Assembly (NCBI GenBank): GCA_947165895.1
Contig: CAMVCB010000001.1
Span: 1-64,000 of the forward strand
DNA: 64,000 nucleotides
Source: an uncultured Treponema sp.
GTDB lineage: Bacteria > Spirochaetota > Spirochaetia > Treponematales > Treponemataceae
Reading direction: 5' to 3'
Within the stretch, counting starts at the first letter, position 1; each line of letters begins with the position of its first letter. Positions 39,358 to 49,991 of this stretch are shown here, piece by piece. The notes below the pieces were generated by a model. That model was not told where the DNA came from, did not search any database, and was given only the letters and a program-made list of their open reading frames with translations. The position numbers and the translations under genes are program-made.

Positions 39358-40670
39358 TAATTAAGGGCAAGCGTAAAATAAGAACCTATTTCCCATCTCC
39401 CACTTCTGGCAAGGGTCTTACCTTCATACTTGCCATAATACCATTTAAAGCCGTTGTTCCAGTCACAATTTGGAAGTGCTCCGCTTATAATTACGCCAGG
39501 CTTGATATATCCGCTCTTATCTGTAAAATTATGATTGAGTTCTATTCCGAGTTTTATATTATGATTTTTGCCCAGTCTTTTTACTCCACCGTCAAAAGCA
39601 ACACGGTGAACAATTTCTTTACCTTCATATTCATATCCAGCAGATAATATATTACATGTTCCTTGATACTCAATATTAAAACCAACGGCGGGATCCTTTG
39701 CATCCCACCACTTATACAAACCGCCGGTAAAAGTAAGCTGCTGGAAAGTTGCCGCATTAAAATTATTGCCGTTAAATATCTTTAAAAACTTATCATTTGT
39801 GTCAAACCTGCAAAGTCCCTGTCCATAAACATCGGCTCCAAGAATTGTTCTTTTAGCTTCCAGTCCTAAAAGAGGCCCTACCTTTACACCCTTTGTATTT
39901 GTTTCATTTTTACCGCCGCGACCAAAAATGTTAACAGAAGTTTTTACAATTACCATTTCTACAGAACCTGCAAATTTCATGTCATCAAAGCTTGGCTGTG
40001 TAGAAGAACCTGAATACAGTGCTATTCCAGAAACAGTTCCCGTAAGAACCGGAACCCGAAACATAAAGCTTGTACCGTTACCGCTGTCAAAAAGGATATT
40101 TGTATTCTGAGCACCAATTTTATCAAAGTCCGATTGTTTATCACGTGTAGCATTTGATGAAACTGTCAGTAAACGCGGATATCCCCAGGTTGTGGCTTTT
40201 TTACCGGCCGAAAAATAAACCTTGTTTTTTATGATGTAGTCAAAATAACATTCATTAAGACCAAGTGTATAGCCCGGAAAAGTAATGCCTAAGGTTCCCT
40301 TTACCGTTGTATCAGGAGTTGGACGGGCATTCATATAAATGTAATTATTAAAAGTAAAATAGCCGTTCGGCTTATTAGTTTCCTCTTTTTGATAGATATA
40401 ACCCAGACCAAACTCACTGTCCAGATGGCCTGAAAGCTTTAAAGGATAGGTTCCGTCATTTGTCTTTGCAGGCCCCTGAGGCTCTTCTGTCTTTACAGCC
40501 TCGGTATCCTGGGCGTCTTCGAACATGGCATCAAAATCTTCATCAAAAGATTCCAGTGCCATCATTTCATCAAGGGCTTGTTCAGGTGTTTTAGGCTCTG
40601 CCGCAAAAATAAAAGCAGATATATTAAAAATTGCAGAAATGCAGAAAACTTTTTTTAAAAAGGAATTCAT
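39354..40670 (-). CDS. Outer-membrane beta-barrel-like protein
   Basis: Signal peptide, acidic N-terminal region, alternating beta-type sequence. Confidence 0.55.
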   Translation of the reverse strand: MNSFLKKVFCISAIFNISAFIFAAEPKTPEQALDEMMALESFDEDFDAMFEDAQDTEAVKTEEPQGPAKTNDGTYPLKLSGHLDSEFGLGYIYQKEETNKPNGYFTFNNYIYMNARPTPDTTVKGTLGITFPGYTLGLNECYFDYIIKNKVYFSAGKKATTWGYPRLLTVSSNATRDKQSDFDKIGAQNTNILFDSGNGTSFMFRVPVLTGTVSGIALYSGSSTQPSFDDMKFAGSVEMVIVKTSVNIFGRGGKNETNTKGVKVGPLLGLEAKRTILGADVYGQGLCRFDTNDKFLKIFNGNNFNAATFQQLTFTGGLYKWWDAKDPAVGFNIEYQGTCNILSAGYEYEGKEIVHRVAFDGGVKRLGKNHNIKLGIELNHNFTDKSGYIKPGVIISGALPNCDWNNGFKWYYGKYEGKTLARSGRWEIGSYFTLALNY

Positions 40671-41491
40671 TAACGTACGCTCATTGTTTCAAGGTATGGT
40701 TTTGTATAAACAAGGTCTTCCACAGGCTCAAAGACAACATTGCTGATAGAAATTACAGTTTTTTCATATTCAACCTTTTCGTTGATTTTTTTACCCCGCA
40801 GGTGATCCTGAATTACCATGTTTACAGGAATTGAATATTCCTTTTCTGTATTTCGCACCTTCTGATATGAAGGCACCGCAATCGTTCTAAGTCTCTGATG
40901 GGAAAGACTGTAATCCTCACGCTTACGCATAAGGCCGTCATCCTTACTGACCCAGAGCTTAAGCTCAGGATATGCAACATTTTTAGAAACTGCCTTAAGT
41001 GTAAAAACTACGCAGTCAAATTTTCCAAGCTTTACTTCATCATAGCTTTCCATAGAATAGTCGCTTACATAAAGCTGGGGAGCAAAGTCACTTGTATTTG
41101 CATTTGTATTCTGGAATTTATCTCGGGCAGAGCTGAAGGTAAAACGCTTGTCGGCCGGGTCATAAAACCAGATGTTTGAGTCAAACTGAAGGTAGCCCTT
41201 TCCCTTGTCTTTTTCGGGCCCGGTAATCAGGATTGTCCACTTTTTCTGAGAATCACGGCGGTAAAGGATTGCAGAAATTACATTGCGTCCTTCCCCCGGC
41301 TTATCATGAACAATCTGATAGTCACCCTTCATATCAGTATTATAAAAGCAGGTATTATCCTCCGCTTTCTGCAAAAGCGCAGCTGCATCTGATTTAGAAA
41401 TCTCTGCAGCCAATAATCCTACCCCAACAAACAAACATCCCAAAAACAAAACAACTTTCTTCATCATAAAAATCTCCCTAATACCTAACAC
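40670..41491 (-). CDS. Outer-membrane lipoprotein-sorting (LolA-like) protein
   Basis: Signal peptide, GYLQFDSNIWFYDPADKRF, MVIQDHLRGKK. Confidence 0.75.
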   Translation of the reverse strand: MLGIREIFMMKKVVLFLGCLFVGVGLLAAEISKSDAAALLQKAEDNTCFYNTDMKGDYQIVHDKPGEGRNVISAILYRRDSQKKWTILITGPEKDKGKGYLQFDSNIWFYDPADKRFTFSSARDKFQNTNANTSDFAPQLYVSDYSMESYDEVKLGKFDCVVFTLKAVSKNVAYPELKLWVSKDDGLMRKREDYSLSHQRLRTIAVPSYQKVRNTEKEYSIPVNMVIQDHLRGKKINEKVEYEKTVISISNVVFEPVEDLVYTKPYLETMSVR

Positions 41492-41512
41492 CTGAAACCT
41501 ATAACCTGAGCG

Positions 41513-42799
41513 CTACTCATTCGCCGAAATCGCCTGACAAGGCATAATACTAACACATTTACGCACGGAATAAAATACCGCACAGAGTGTCACAAAAATT
41601 ACGCTTGCAAGCAGAAGCACAAGTCCCTTTCCGTCAAGAACCGGATGCAGATAGCCCTTTGTAAGGAAAATGGAAAATGACGGTATAAAGGTAAACTTAA
41701 TGCCTGCAAAAATACGGCATAAGATTTCTGCAAAAACAAGGCCTGCTGTACAGCCCGAAAGTAAAAGAAAAAGACTTTCGAACAAAAGGCTCTGCATGAT
41801 TGCCTTTTTTTTCATACCGATTGCCATGTAAACGCCTATTTCATTAATGCGTTTCATTACGATTACCCGGTAGGTACTGCCGATTCCGGCCACAATGATG
41901 ATTACAAGAAGGACGATTATCAAAGTGATGATTGCGGTCATGGCATTTTTAAGGATTTTTACGTCGTTGAGGTTGGCCTTAAGGGCAATAAGTGCAAGAG
42001 TATCCGGCGATACTTCCGGCGCATTATAAAATTCATTCTTATCATCAACAAGAGGGAACATTTTATATTTACTTTCAAGAAGTTTCTGGATTTCCTGGAT
42101 TTTTTCATCTGAAAGTCCGCTTGCTTCAGGAAAATCTACGCAGATGCGGTTTGCAAAGCCCGGATCCCGGCCATAAACCTGGCGCAAAAATGTAAAATCC
42201 ATATAGGTTGTGTACATGCCGAATACACTGGAATCCTGAAAAATACCGTTTATTACAAGAGGAACGGTATTTATATAGCCGTCAATTGTTCGCAGGTAAA
42301 GGGTTATTTCATCCCCCAGTTCTGCTCCAAGCTTTTTTGCAATCGGTTCGCTGATTAAAACCTTATTACTGCCCCTTTCTATTTCTGCATTTCCGCACTT
42401 AAAGTTAAATTTTGAAAAAAGAGCTTTTGAAGCAGCAAAATCAACTCCCTTAATTACCCGCTGGCGGACTTCTTCTCCTTCATAATAAAAGGAAGTCAAA
42501 TCTTCAGCACTAAAATCATAGCGGGCAGAAAGCTCGGCTTCAGGAGGAAGCAGCTGGTCAATTTCTGTAAGGAGATTTTCATAATTTTCTATACGCCTTT
42601 CATCCCAGCTGCCAGACATAATGCAAAAATCCCCGCCATAATAAACCTCAGCCTTCTGACTCAAGGAAAGCAGCATCCCCTTACTCATAAAAAGGCAGAA
42701 AAGAGAAATGCCGGTACCAAAAAGGCAGATTAAAAAAAGGGAAATATACTGTTTCTTTCTATATAATAAGGAGCGTGCTCCAAGCTTAATTCTGTACAT
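41513..42799 (-). CDS. FtsX-like ABC permease
   Basis: C-terminal IVMKRINEIGVYMAIGMKKKAIMQSLLFESL. Confidence 0.85.
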   Translation of the reverse strand: MYRIKLGARSLLYRKKQYISLFLICLFGTGISLFCLFMSKGMLLSLSQKAEVYYGGDFCIMSGSWDERRIENYENLLTEIDQLLPPEAELSARYDFSAEDLTSFYYEGEEVRQRVIKGVDFAASKALFSKFNFKCGNAEIERGSNKVLISEPIAKKLGAELGDEITLYLRTIDGYINTVPLVINGIFQDSSVFGMYTTYMDFTFLRQVYGRDPGFANRICVDFPEASGLSDEKIQEIQKLLESKYKMFPLVDDKNEFYNAPEVSPDTLALIALKANLNDVKILKNAMTAIITLIIVLLVIIIVAGIGSTYRVIVMKRINEIGVYMAIGMKKKAIMQSLLFESLFLLLSGCTAGLVFAEILCRIFAGIKFTFIPSFSIFLTKGYLHPVLDGKGLVLLLASVIFVTLCAVFYSVRKCVSIMPCQAISANE

Positions 42800-44271
42800 T
42801 ATTTACCCCCTGTCATTGCCGTTACCGGACTTGTATTAAGGGCTGTATGAACCGGATAAATCCAGGCAATCATTCCAAGAATCATGGAAACCATAAAGCA
42901 TTTTATAAGATTAGAAAGCTTAAGGATGGTTACAAGAGTCTTTCCGCCAAAAAGCTGGATTAAAAAAGTATTTGTAAAAGTGATGTGAAGAGAAGAAACA
43001 ACATAACTCAAAAGACTTCCCAAAAGCAGGCCGAGAAGTCCTGCCACAAGTGAAAGAATCAGGGTTTCTGCCATGCACTGAAGGCTGACAAAAACTTTTG
43101 TAGTTCCAATTGCCCTCATGGTTCCTATTTCCTGAATGCGGTCAAGAATATTTATAACAAGAGTATTGTTGATTACGATAAAGCCCGCAATCAGAACGAT
43201 GATAATTCCAAGGTTTAAAATCAGGCGCAAAAAGTAAAGGTACATGGCGGTAGAACCTGCGGCACTGCGCCAGTTTACGGCTTCCACAGCCCAGCCCTGC
43301 TTTTTAAAAGCTTTATTTAAGCGTCTTATAACCTTATTTACGTCTTTTGAATCATAAAGCTTACAGACAATAAAGTTCCAGCTTGTATCTGCTGCATTGG
43401 AAAGAGCCTGAGTCAATGAATCTTTTACATTCTCTTCCTTACTTTCAGCCTCTGAAAGCTCAGTTATAGCTGCGGTCTCTGATTCTGAATCAGCTCTATC
43501 ATCAGCAAAAAAATCTGTATCTTCGTCAAAAAGGGAATCTAAATCATAATCAGAAAGAAGATTTTCTGTTGCGTCATCAAGAACAACATCCTCGCTGTCA
43601 TACATGGAAGACATCCCCAGAAGCTCACGGGCCATTTCCGGGCTCAAAAGAACAATCTGGTCAAAAATTGAATTTTCTACCGGGTATGAATAAATGGCAG
43701 TAATAGGCGCGCTTCTGATTCTTGCGGTCAGTCCCTGGGCAACAACAAACTGAATGTCACTTCCAAGCCCTGCCCCAACCTTAGCGGCAATCTGGGTAGA
43801 AAGCATAATTCCCTTTTCATCTTCTGAATAAGGCCTTCCCTCCAGAACCTTTACCGCATTCATGATTTTAAGATATTCTTCAGTCTCCGTTCCAAAAATT
43901 ACGGCAGGAAATTTCTGACCGTTGATATCAAGGGCGGCCATTCCGCTTACCTGGGGATTAATCAGCTGGATTTGAGGGATTTTTTCAAGCTCGTCATATA
44001 CCATTTCGTAGGGTCTTACCAGAGGGATTTCAGAAAAGCTTCCTGTAATGGGAGTTTCATCCCCTAAAAGACTTAGGGGCGTATCGTTTTTGGGGCGGAT
44101 TACCAGATCCCCTGTAAAGCTTGAAACAAAGGTTTCTTTTATACCGTTTTCCGTACTGTCAAAGATTGCATTTGTAGCAGTCAGCAGGGCAATTGCAAAT
44201 GCAATAAAGAGGACTATGACAGCGGACGATTTTCGTGAAACTATATTTTTGAGTGCAAGCTTTAGAATCAT
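42799..44271 (-). CDS. FtsX-like ABC permease with acidic insertion
   Basis: NILDRIQEIGTMRAIGTTKVFV; internal D/E-rich region. Confidence 0.85.
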   Translation of the reverse strand: MILKLALKNIVSRKSSAVIVLFIAFAIALLTATNAIFDSTENGIKETFVSSFTGDLVIRPKNDTPLSLLGDETPITGSFSEIPLVRPYEMVYDELEKIPQIQLINPQVSGMAALDINGQKFPAVIFGTETEEYLKIMNAVKVLEGRPYSEDEKGIMLSTQIAAKVGAGLGSDIQFVVAQGLTARIRSAPITAIYSYPVENSIFDQIVLLSPEMARELLGMSSMYDSEDVVLDDATENLLSDYDLDSLFDEDTDFFADDRADSESETAAITELSEAESKEENVKDSLTQALSNAADTSWNFIVCKLYDSKDVNKVIRRLNKAFKKQGWAVEAVNWRSAAGSTAMYLYFLRLILNLGIIIVLIAGFIVINNTLVINILDRIQEIGTMRAIGTTKVFVSLQCMAETLILSLVAGLLGLLLGSLLSYVVSSLHITFTNTFLIQLFGGKTLVTILKLSNLIKCFMVSMILGMIAWIYPVHTALNTSPVTAMTGGK

Positions 44272-44285
44272 AGGTAAATAGATTT

Positions 44286-45200
44286 TTATTTTCCGCTTTC
44301 CCAGGCATTCTGCAGAGTTTTACTTGCTTCAGGATCTTCCTTAATATTTGCAACTGCATTTTTAGCAAAAGCAATAAAGATAAAGATAAAGAAGGCTGCA
44401 AAACATACAATAATCAGCTTTTTTGCTCTTCCCTGGGCAACATTCAGAATAAAAGGTTCATCATCAATAGTATAGAAAATAACAGGCTTTTTCTTCAAAG
44501 ATTCAAGGTCCTGCATTGTTTCGCGCAGTGCCTGTTCTGTAGCGGCATCAGAAAAAGAAATAGATGAAGATGAAGATGAAGATGAAGATGAAGATGAAGA
44601 TGAAGATGAAATTTCCTTCAAAGACTCACGGGTTTTCTTTTCAAGCTCAATCATAGAATCATAAGTTTTATTGCGGACCCCTTCATTCAAAAAAGTAAGA
44701 TATTCTTTAACAAAGTTATCAAGAGCATCAAGGCCTTCTTCCGGAACTTCAAAATTTAAAGAATAAGAAGAACCGATATTACTTGAAACCGAGATTTTTT
44801 TTGTGTTCACAAGCTCTTTAATAAAATAGTTGTATTGGCGGGAATCCTTTGGAAAGTCATCTCCCATAAAGGGATTTTTCTTATATTCCTTTGCAATTGT
44901 AGGACAGTTCTTAAAAGCATAAGTAAGGTAACTTGCAAAATCATAGGAAATACCAAGGTCACTCAATCCTTTAGAAATTGTTCTTGGAAAGGTCTTTACG
45001 TCAACAGTATAGGTAACGTTTACGTTTTTATTATTAAAAGACGGTACAAGCTTAGGCAATACAAAAAGATAAAGGCCTGCAAGCAGGGTTACGATAAGAG
45101 TTCCCAAAATAATCAGCTTTCTGAAGCGGATAAGGACTGCAAAAAGATCGATTAAAGAAATCTCCTCGTCATCATTATATGTTTTTTCAATGTTTTCCAT
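44286..45200 (-). CDS. Chain-length determinant (Wzz-like) protein with poly-Ser tract
   Basis: EISLIDLFAVLIRFRKLIILGTLIVTLLAGLYLF; C-terminal TM. Confidence 0.7.
   Translation of the reverse strand: MENIEKTYNDDEEISLIDLFAVLIRFRKLIILGTLIVTLLAGLYLFVLPKLVPSFNNKNVNVTYTVDVKTFPRTISKGLSDLGISYDFASYLTYAFKNCPTIAKEYKKNPFMGDDFPKDSRQYNYFIKELVNTKKISVSSNIGSSYSLNFEVPEEGLDALDNFVKEYLTFLNEGVRNKTYDSMIELEKKTRESLKEISSSSSSSSSSSSSSSSISFSDAATEQALRETMQDLESLKKKPVIFYTIDDEPFILNVAQGRAKKLIIVCFAAFFIFIFIAFAKNAVANIKEDPEASKTLQNAWESGK
44563..44610. repeat. Hexanucleotide microsatellite (GATGAA)x8
   Basis: Eight perfect GATGAA units, encoding Ser-Ser on the minus strand. Confidence 0.95.
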
Positions 45201-45303
45201 TTTTTTCTCCAGATTGTTTAATTACTTCTATTATATTTGATTTGTTATGACTTTTTCAATAAATAATTTGATAAATTCAATTTTCCCCCTTACAATTAGA
45301 GGA

Positions 45304-46209
45304 ATGAAGTGGTTATTGATTTCTGATTCTAATGACAATTTTGATGAGCTTGGTTCGGTACTTAAGGAAAAGGATAAGGATTATGAATTTCTTACTCCTG
45401 ATCAGAGTATTGAAAATTTACAGAAATTAAAAAAGGATTTTAAAGAAGTTGCCGCATGTTTTATATATGTGAGCGATGGTAAGGATTTTATAGGGGCTCA
45501 GGCCTTTGTTGCCGGAACTGTTGCCGGAATTCTTTGTGAAGATAAGGTAGAAATTTTTACAAACTCCGATTTTGTATATAACAATTCACTTTACAAGGAT
45601 GAATTTGTAAAAAAGATTAACACGATTAAAGAAGCCTGCGAATACACAAAAAATAACTTTGAAGATTTTGCAAAAAAAGCGAAAAAACGCATCGCAATCA
45701 ACAAGCTTTTGGACCGGGGCATTCCATTTACGGCAGACTGCTGCGCAACCTACATCGCAAAGAACAAGGAAGAGATTTTCGAAGACTTTATTGCGGCAGG
45801 AATTGACGTTAATTCCCGCGATGATTTGGGAACTCCTCTTTTGAACATCGCCATCCGAAACGACAACGAGCCTTTTGCGGAGCGTCTTATTAACCTTGGT
45901 GCAGATATTAATGCATCTTCCCAGGACCGCGGCTACACCGCAGTAATGGATGCCGTATGGCGCGGTAACGAAAAGCTTACTGAATACCTGATTAAAAAAG
46001 GCGCAGACTTGAACACCATAAGCAAGGAAGGCCAGTCTAACCTTGTACTGGCCGTAGGCGCCGACCGGGTAAATATCGTTAAACTGCTTGCCGAAAACGG
46101 CTCCGACCCCGACGTAAAAGACAGCATGGGCATGAGCGCATATCAGTATGCGACCTTGTTTAAGAAGGAAAAGATAGCGGAAATATTAAAACCGTTCCAT
46201 AAGGAATGA
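45304..46209 (+). CDS. Ankyrin-repeat protein
   Basis: DDLGTPLLNIAIRNDNEPFAERLINLGADIN, DRGYTAVMDAVWRGNEKLTEYLIKKGADL. Confidence 0.8.
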   Translation: MKWLLISDSNDNFDELGSVLKEKDKDYEFLTPDQSIENLQKLKKDFKEVAACFIYVSDGKDFIGAQAFVAGTVAGILCEDKVEIFTNSDFVYNNSLYKDEFVKKINTIKEACEYTKNNFEDFAKKAKKRIAINKLLDRGIPFTADCCATYIAKNKEEIFEDFIAAGIDVNSRDDLGTPLLNIAIRNDNEPFAERLINLGADINASSQDRGYTAVMDAVWRGNEKLTEYLIKKGADLNTISKEGQSNLVLAVGADRVNIVKLLAENGSDPDVKDSMGMSAYQYATLFKKEKIAEILKPFHKE

Positions 46210-46243
46210 ATCTAAACGTTCAAAAACAGCTTCCAGTCGAGTT

Positions 46244-46353
46244 GCTGATTTTCAAAACCGCGCGATATCGCGCTACATGTATTGTGTGGCATGGGAACCA
46301 TAATATTTGCCGCTCACGCGGCACGCCACACAATAAATGTTTTTGAAATCAGC
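46244..46353. repeat. R3 structured element, copy A (core only)
   Basis: GCTGATTTTCAAAA-CCGCGCGATATCGCGCTACA...TATTGTGTGGC...GCCGCTCACGCGGC..GCCACACAATA...TTTTTGAAATCAGC. Confidence 0.75.
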
Positions 46354-46445
46354 CCCTCTCCTTCGCGCTGTTTTTGAATATTTTTCCTTTTATTTAAAAC
46401 TCCTTCGCGCAATTTTTGATTGGTATTTCTCTTCCTAAAAAAAAA

Positions 46446-46495
46446 GAAACGACGTTAGTCGTTTCCAATCCGTGTGACAAACCACCTACGTGCAC
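46446..46495. repeat. R2 hairpin repeat
   Basis: GAAACGAC-GTTA-GTCGTTTC-CAATCCGTGTGACAAACCACCTACGTGCAC. Confidence 0.85.
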
Positions 46496-46510
46496 TTAAA
46501 TGCGTAAAAA

Positions 46511-46545
46511 AGCCCTGCCAGACTGATGGATTGTCTGCCAGGGCT
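46511..46545 (-). terminator. Terminator of the flagellar operon
   Basis: AGCCCTGCCAGAC...GTCTGCCAGGGCT with a T run on the minus strand. Confidence 0.85.
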
Positions 46546-46585
46546 TAAGTTTTTTTATATTTAAGCGGGGCCTAGGCCCCTAATA

Positions 46586-47977
46586 TTAGCGCTTGAGTGA
46601 CAAAACAGTTTCCAGCAAAGTATCCGCTGTCTGAATTGTCTTTGAGTTAGCCTGGAAGCCGCGCTGTGTAACAATCATATCTGTCATCTGCTCAGAAAGG
46701 TCAACGTTTGACATTTCCAGAGCTCCGGCCATCAAAGTTCCCTTTCCGGCAACACCAGATTCGCCGATTCTTGCCATACCAGAGTTGTTTGATTCAACGT
46801 AAGTGTTGTCTCCGGCTTTTTCAAGACCGCGCTCGTTGGCAAAGGTTGCAAGAGCAATCTGTCCGATTGTGCGGTTTGTACCGTTTGAATATACGCCGGT
46901 GATTGTTCCGCTTGAGTCAATCTTGAAGTTGTCAAGGTAGCCCATTGTATAGCCGTCCTGGTAGTAAGCCTTTGTTGTAGACTTGCTTGCGGACTGGGTA
47001 ATTGTGTCCTTGAAGCTTCCGATTGTTCCAAGGTTGATGCTCATTGTCTGGCGGTAAGGATTTCCTTCTGCATCAGGGTTTGAATCTGATACCGCAAAAG
47101 AAGCCTGAATTACAACCTGTCCGTCAGGATTTGTAACGTTTCCTGCGCTGTCTGTAACTCCCTGCAAAGCTCCAAAGTTATCAAAGCTTACGACAAAAGT
47201 GTTTTCCATGCCGTCTGTTGTGCCAAGGCCTACGCGGGTATTTGTGAACTCTGCGTTATCAGGGTCGATGTTTACAACAGCATTCCACTGGTTAGAAGTT
47301 CCAGGAACACGGGTAAAGCTTACAGAAAGCATATGTTTGTTTCCAAAGCTGTCGTAGATTTCCTGTTCTGTTCCCCAGGTTCCCTTCAAAATATCATCGG
47401 CGCTCGCCCCCTCTGTGATTTCCGGTGTATTTTTGTTAAGGTTACATGCAAAGTTTACGTTTGTTGTTTCACGGGCAGGATCCTTTGAACCTACAGGAAT
47501 AATCAAATCTGTAGGAGTTGCGGCAGTAGAAACGATATCCTGACCGTTTACTTCCTGAGCCATCCATCCCTGAACGCGCATACCGTTTGCAGGATTTACT
47601 AAAGTTCCCTCGCGGTCAAGACCAAAAGAACCGTTACGGGTATAAAAGCTTTCTTCACCGCTTTTCATTACAAAGAAACCGCTTCCCTGAATTGCAAGGT
47701 CAGTGCTTACACCTGTTGACTGAAGGTTTCCCTGATTAAAAATATTATCAATAGAAGCAACTGTCATACCAAGGCCGACTTCCTTAGGGTTTACACCGCC
47801 AAGTTCATCAGTTGGTTTTGCTGCTCCGCTCATCTGCTGACTAATCATATCCTGAAAGTTAACTCGGCCGCGTTTAAAACCGCTTGTGTTAACGTTAGAA
47901 ATGTTGTTACCGATTACGTCCATTCTTGTCTGGTGATTCTGAAGTCCAGAAACTCCAGAATAAAGTGATCTCATCAT
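46586..47977 (-). CDS. flgE: Flagellar hook protein FlgE
   Basis: [42 protein letters not shown]-terminal [22 protein letters not shown]. Confidence 0.95.
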   Translation of the reverse strand: MMRSLYSGVSGLQNHQTRMDVIGNNISNVNTSGFKRGRVNFQDMISQQMSGAAKPTDELGGVNPKEVGLGMTVASIDNIFNQGNLQSTGVSTDLAIQGSGFFVMKSGEESFYTRNGSFGLDREGTLVNPANGMRVQGWMAQEVNGQDIVSTAATPTDLIIPVGSKDPARETTNVNFACNLNKNTPEITEGASADDILKGTWGTEQEIYDSFGNKHMLSVSFTRVPGTSNQWNAVVNIDPDNAEFTNTRVGLGTTDGMENTFVVSFDNFGALQGVTDSAGNVTNPDGQVVIQASFAVSDSNPDAEGNPYRQTMSINLGTIGSFKDTITQSASKSTTKAYYQDGYTMGYLDNFKIDSSGTITGVYSNGTNRTIGQIALATFANERGLEKAGDNTYVESNNSGMARIGESGVAGKGTLMAGALEMSNVDLSEQMTDMIVTQRGFQANSKTIQTADTLLETVLSLKR

Positions 47978-48006
47978 ATGCTATTGTCCTTCCTTCTTCC
48001 CACTCT

Positions 48007-48453
48007 TTAGTTGGCGTAAATCGCCTTGATTTTATCCATGCTGTAATACATGCCGTTCACCATCACCTGTGGATTTTCCCCTCTGGTTGCCCCTTCCACA
48101 ATTCCCTGAACGGTAGTATCACCTATATCCAGTTCTACTGTTTTACCAAGAGTACCTGCGGCTTCCTGTGAATTAAGGAAGTCTGCCATCTTAGAAAAAG
48201 AAGTACTCATGTTTGTCATCTGTTCCAATGAACTGAACTGTGCCATCTGGGAAATAAACTGTGTATCTTCCATTGGGCTTGTAGGATCCTGATTTGAAAG
48301 CTGGGTAATCAAAAGCTTTAAAAAATCATCTTTTCCAAGTTCGTTGGACGTTTTTCTTCCCTCATGAACGAGGGTTTTGTTGTAGGTGTTTACGGCATTT
48401 TCTACCGCACTTCTTTCACCTGCACTCATCTGTGTATTAAGTAGTTCCATCAT
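48007..48453 (-). CDS. flgD: Flagellar hook assembly protein FlgD
   Basis: [41 protein letters not shown]. Confidence 0.93.
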   Translation of the reverse strand: MMELLNTQMSAGERSAVENAVNTYNKTLVHEGRKTSNELGKDDFLKLLITQLSNQDPTSPMEDTQFISQMAQFSSLEQMTNMSTSFSKMADFLNSQEAAGTLGKTVELDIGDTTVQGIVEGATRGENPQVMVNGMYYSMDKIKAIYAN

Positions 48454-48518
48454 CTACTCCATCACTTGTTTTATTTGGGCAGCCATCGGCTGACTGCCCT
48501 TACTTTTAGTTTCGGAAT

Positions 48519-49949
48519 TTACGCAACAATGTTTACAGAATTCTTTTCAAAATCTGCATCTATTTTTGCAAATTCCCCCATCATATCTGAGCTGATTTCA
48601 ACTCCGCCCTGAGCGTAAGATTTGTTTGCCCAGAGTCCGGAACCGTCATTCTGGGTAAATTCTTCTGTTCCCTGACCAAAGCTTCCGCTCTGACCGCTTC
48701 CGTATGAAACATCAAAGCTTGCATTTTCAAAGCCGCTTTTAATAAAGGCTTCCCGCAAGGTTTCTGAATTATCCTTAAAAACCTGAAGGGCTTCTTTTGT
48801 CGCAACAGCGATGTGTCCCTGAACAGTTTTTCCGTCAAGGCTGAGCTGAATTTTTACGTTTCCAAGGTCATCAGGGTGCAAGACTAAGTTGATTGTTCCC
48901 TGATTGTTGTCCTTAAGAACGATATTTCCGGCTTTTACAAACTCAGGCACATTTGCCTGAATCTGATTGTTGAGCATCTGCTGGAAGGTTGAAGCGTTAG
49001 AGCTTGCAGTCTGATTATTGAGGCTTAAAATATCTGCCTGGGCATCCTGTGGAACATAATCCATAGTGATTGTGGCAGTATTTTCGCCCGTAACCTTAAG
49101 CTCTGTTTTAAGAGGCTTTTCTTCTTTTGCGTCGGCAAGGACGCTTTCAAAGTCCGGCTTTGTGCGCAGGTCTTCTACGGTGATTTTTCCTTCCTTATCA
49201 AATTTAGAAAGCTTTTCTGTGCCGGAAGCTTTATGATTTAAGTCAAAGCTAAGCTCTGAATCTTCGTCCTGGCCCGCAAGATATTTAAGCTGCTCTGCTG
49301 TAATGCCGTCCGGAAGATTTTCAAAATCTGTAATTTCAGGGCTAAAGTCTGGAACTTTTGCCATTTCTGCCTTAGAAAGCTTAGTAAGGCCTTGAGTCTT
49401 TACCTCAGCTTCTCCTTCTTTTTTTACAAACTGAGAAAAATCCTGGGCATTCTGCATAAGCTCAGCAAGTCTTGAGTGAATTGCCTGGGCAGGGGCTTCT
49501 TTTTCTGCCTTTTTGGAAGAGATTTTCTGATTTTTATCAGGATTCTTTGGATTTTTTAAATCAGCTTTTGCCTGATTTTCTTTTTTAAGAGCTTTTAACT
49601 CTTTATTTTCTGTAAGAACTTCTTTTTTATCTGCTTTTTCTTCAAAAGAATTTTCTTTAGCCTTTTCTGATTTTGCCTCAGATACCTTTGTCTTTTGACT
49701 GTCATCATCTTTAGAAAGCTCTGTTGCTTCGTTTTTTTCTTCTTTATAAGAAATTTGAGAAGCTTTTACTTCAGAGTCCTTTGATGATTTTTCAGAAGAA
49801 GGGCTTTCATCTTTTTTAAGTGATGAAAGAAGCTGAGAAAAAGAAGAGTCAGAAGTTTTTTGTAATGTAAGATTTGTCTGTTTTGGAGGCTGCAGAGTTT
49901 CGACCTGAGGGCCAAGACCTGCAAAATCCATAAAACCTTGTAATGCCAT
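48519..49949 (-). CDS. fliK: Flagellar hook-length control protein FliK
   Basis: C-terminal LVLHPDDLGNVKIQLSLDGKTVQGHIAVATKEALQVFKDNSETLREAF; low-complexity K/E/S N-terminus. Confidence 0.85.
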   Translation of the reverse strand: MALQGFMDFAGLGPQVETLQPPKQTNLTLQKTSDSSFSQLLSSLKKDESPSSEKSSKDSEVKASQISYKEEKNEATELSKDDDSQKTKVSEAKSEKAKENSFEEKADKKEVLTENKELKALKKENQAKADLKNPKNPDKNQKISSKKAEKEAPAQAIHSRLAELMQNAQDFSQFVKKEGEAEVKTQGLTKLSKAEMAKVPDFSPEITDFENLPDGITAEQLKYLAGQDEDSELSFDLNHKASGTEKLSKFDKEGKITVEDLRTKPDFESVLADAKEEKPLKTELKVTGENTATITMDYVPQDAQADILSLNNQTASSNASTFQQMLNNQIQANVPEFVKAGNIVLKDNNQGTINLVLHPDDLGNVKIQLSLDGKTVQGHIAVATKEALQVFKDNSETLREAFIKSGFENASFDVSYGSGQSGSFGQGTEEFTQNDGSGLWANKSYAQGGVEISSDMMGEFAKIDADFEKNSVNIVA

Positions 49950-49991
49950 GCACGACTCCCGAAACGCCGCGCACCGCCTTTTTGAGGTATG

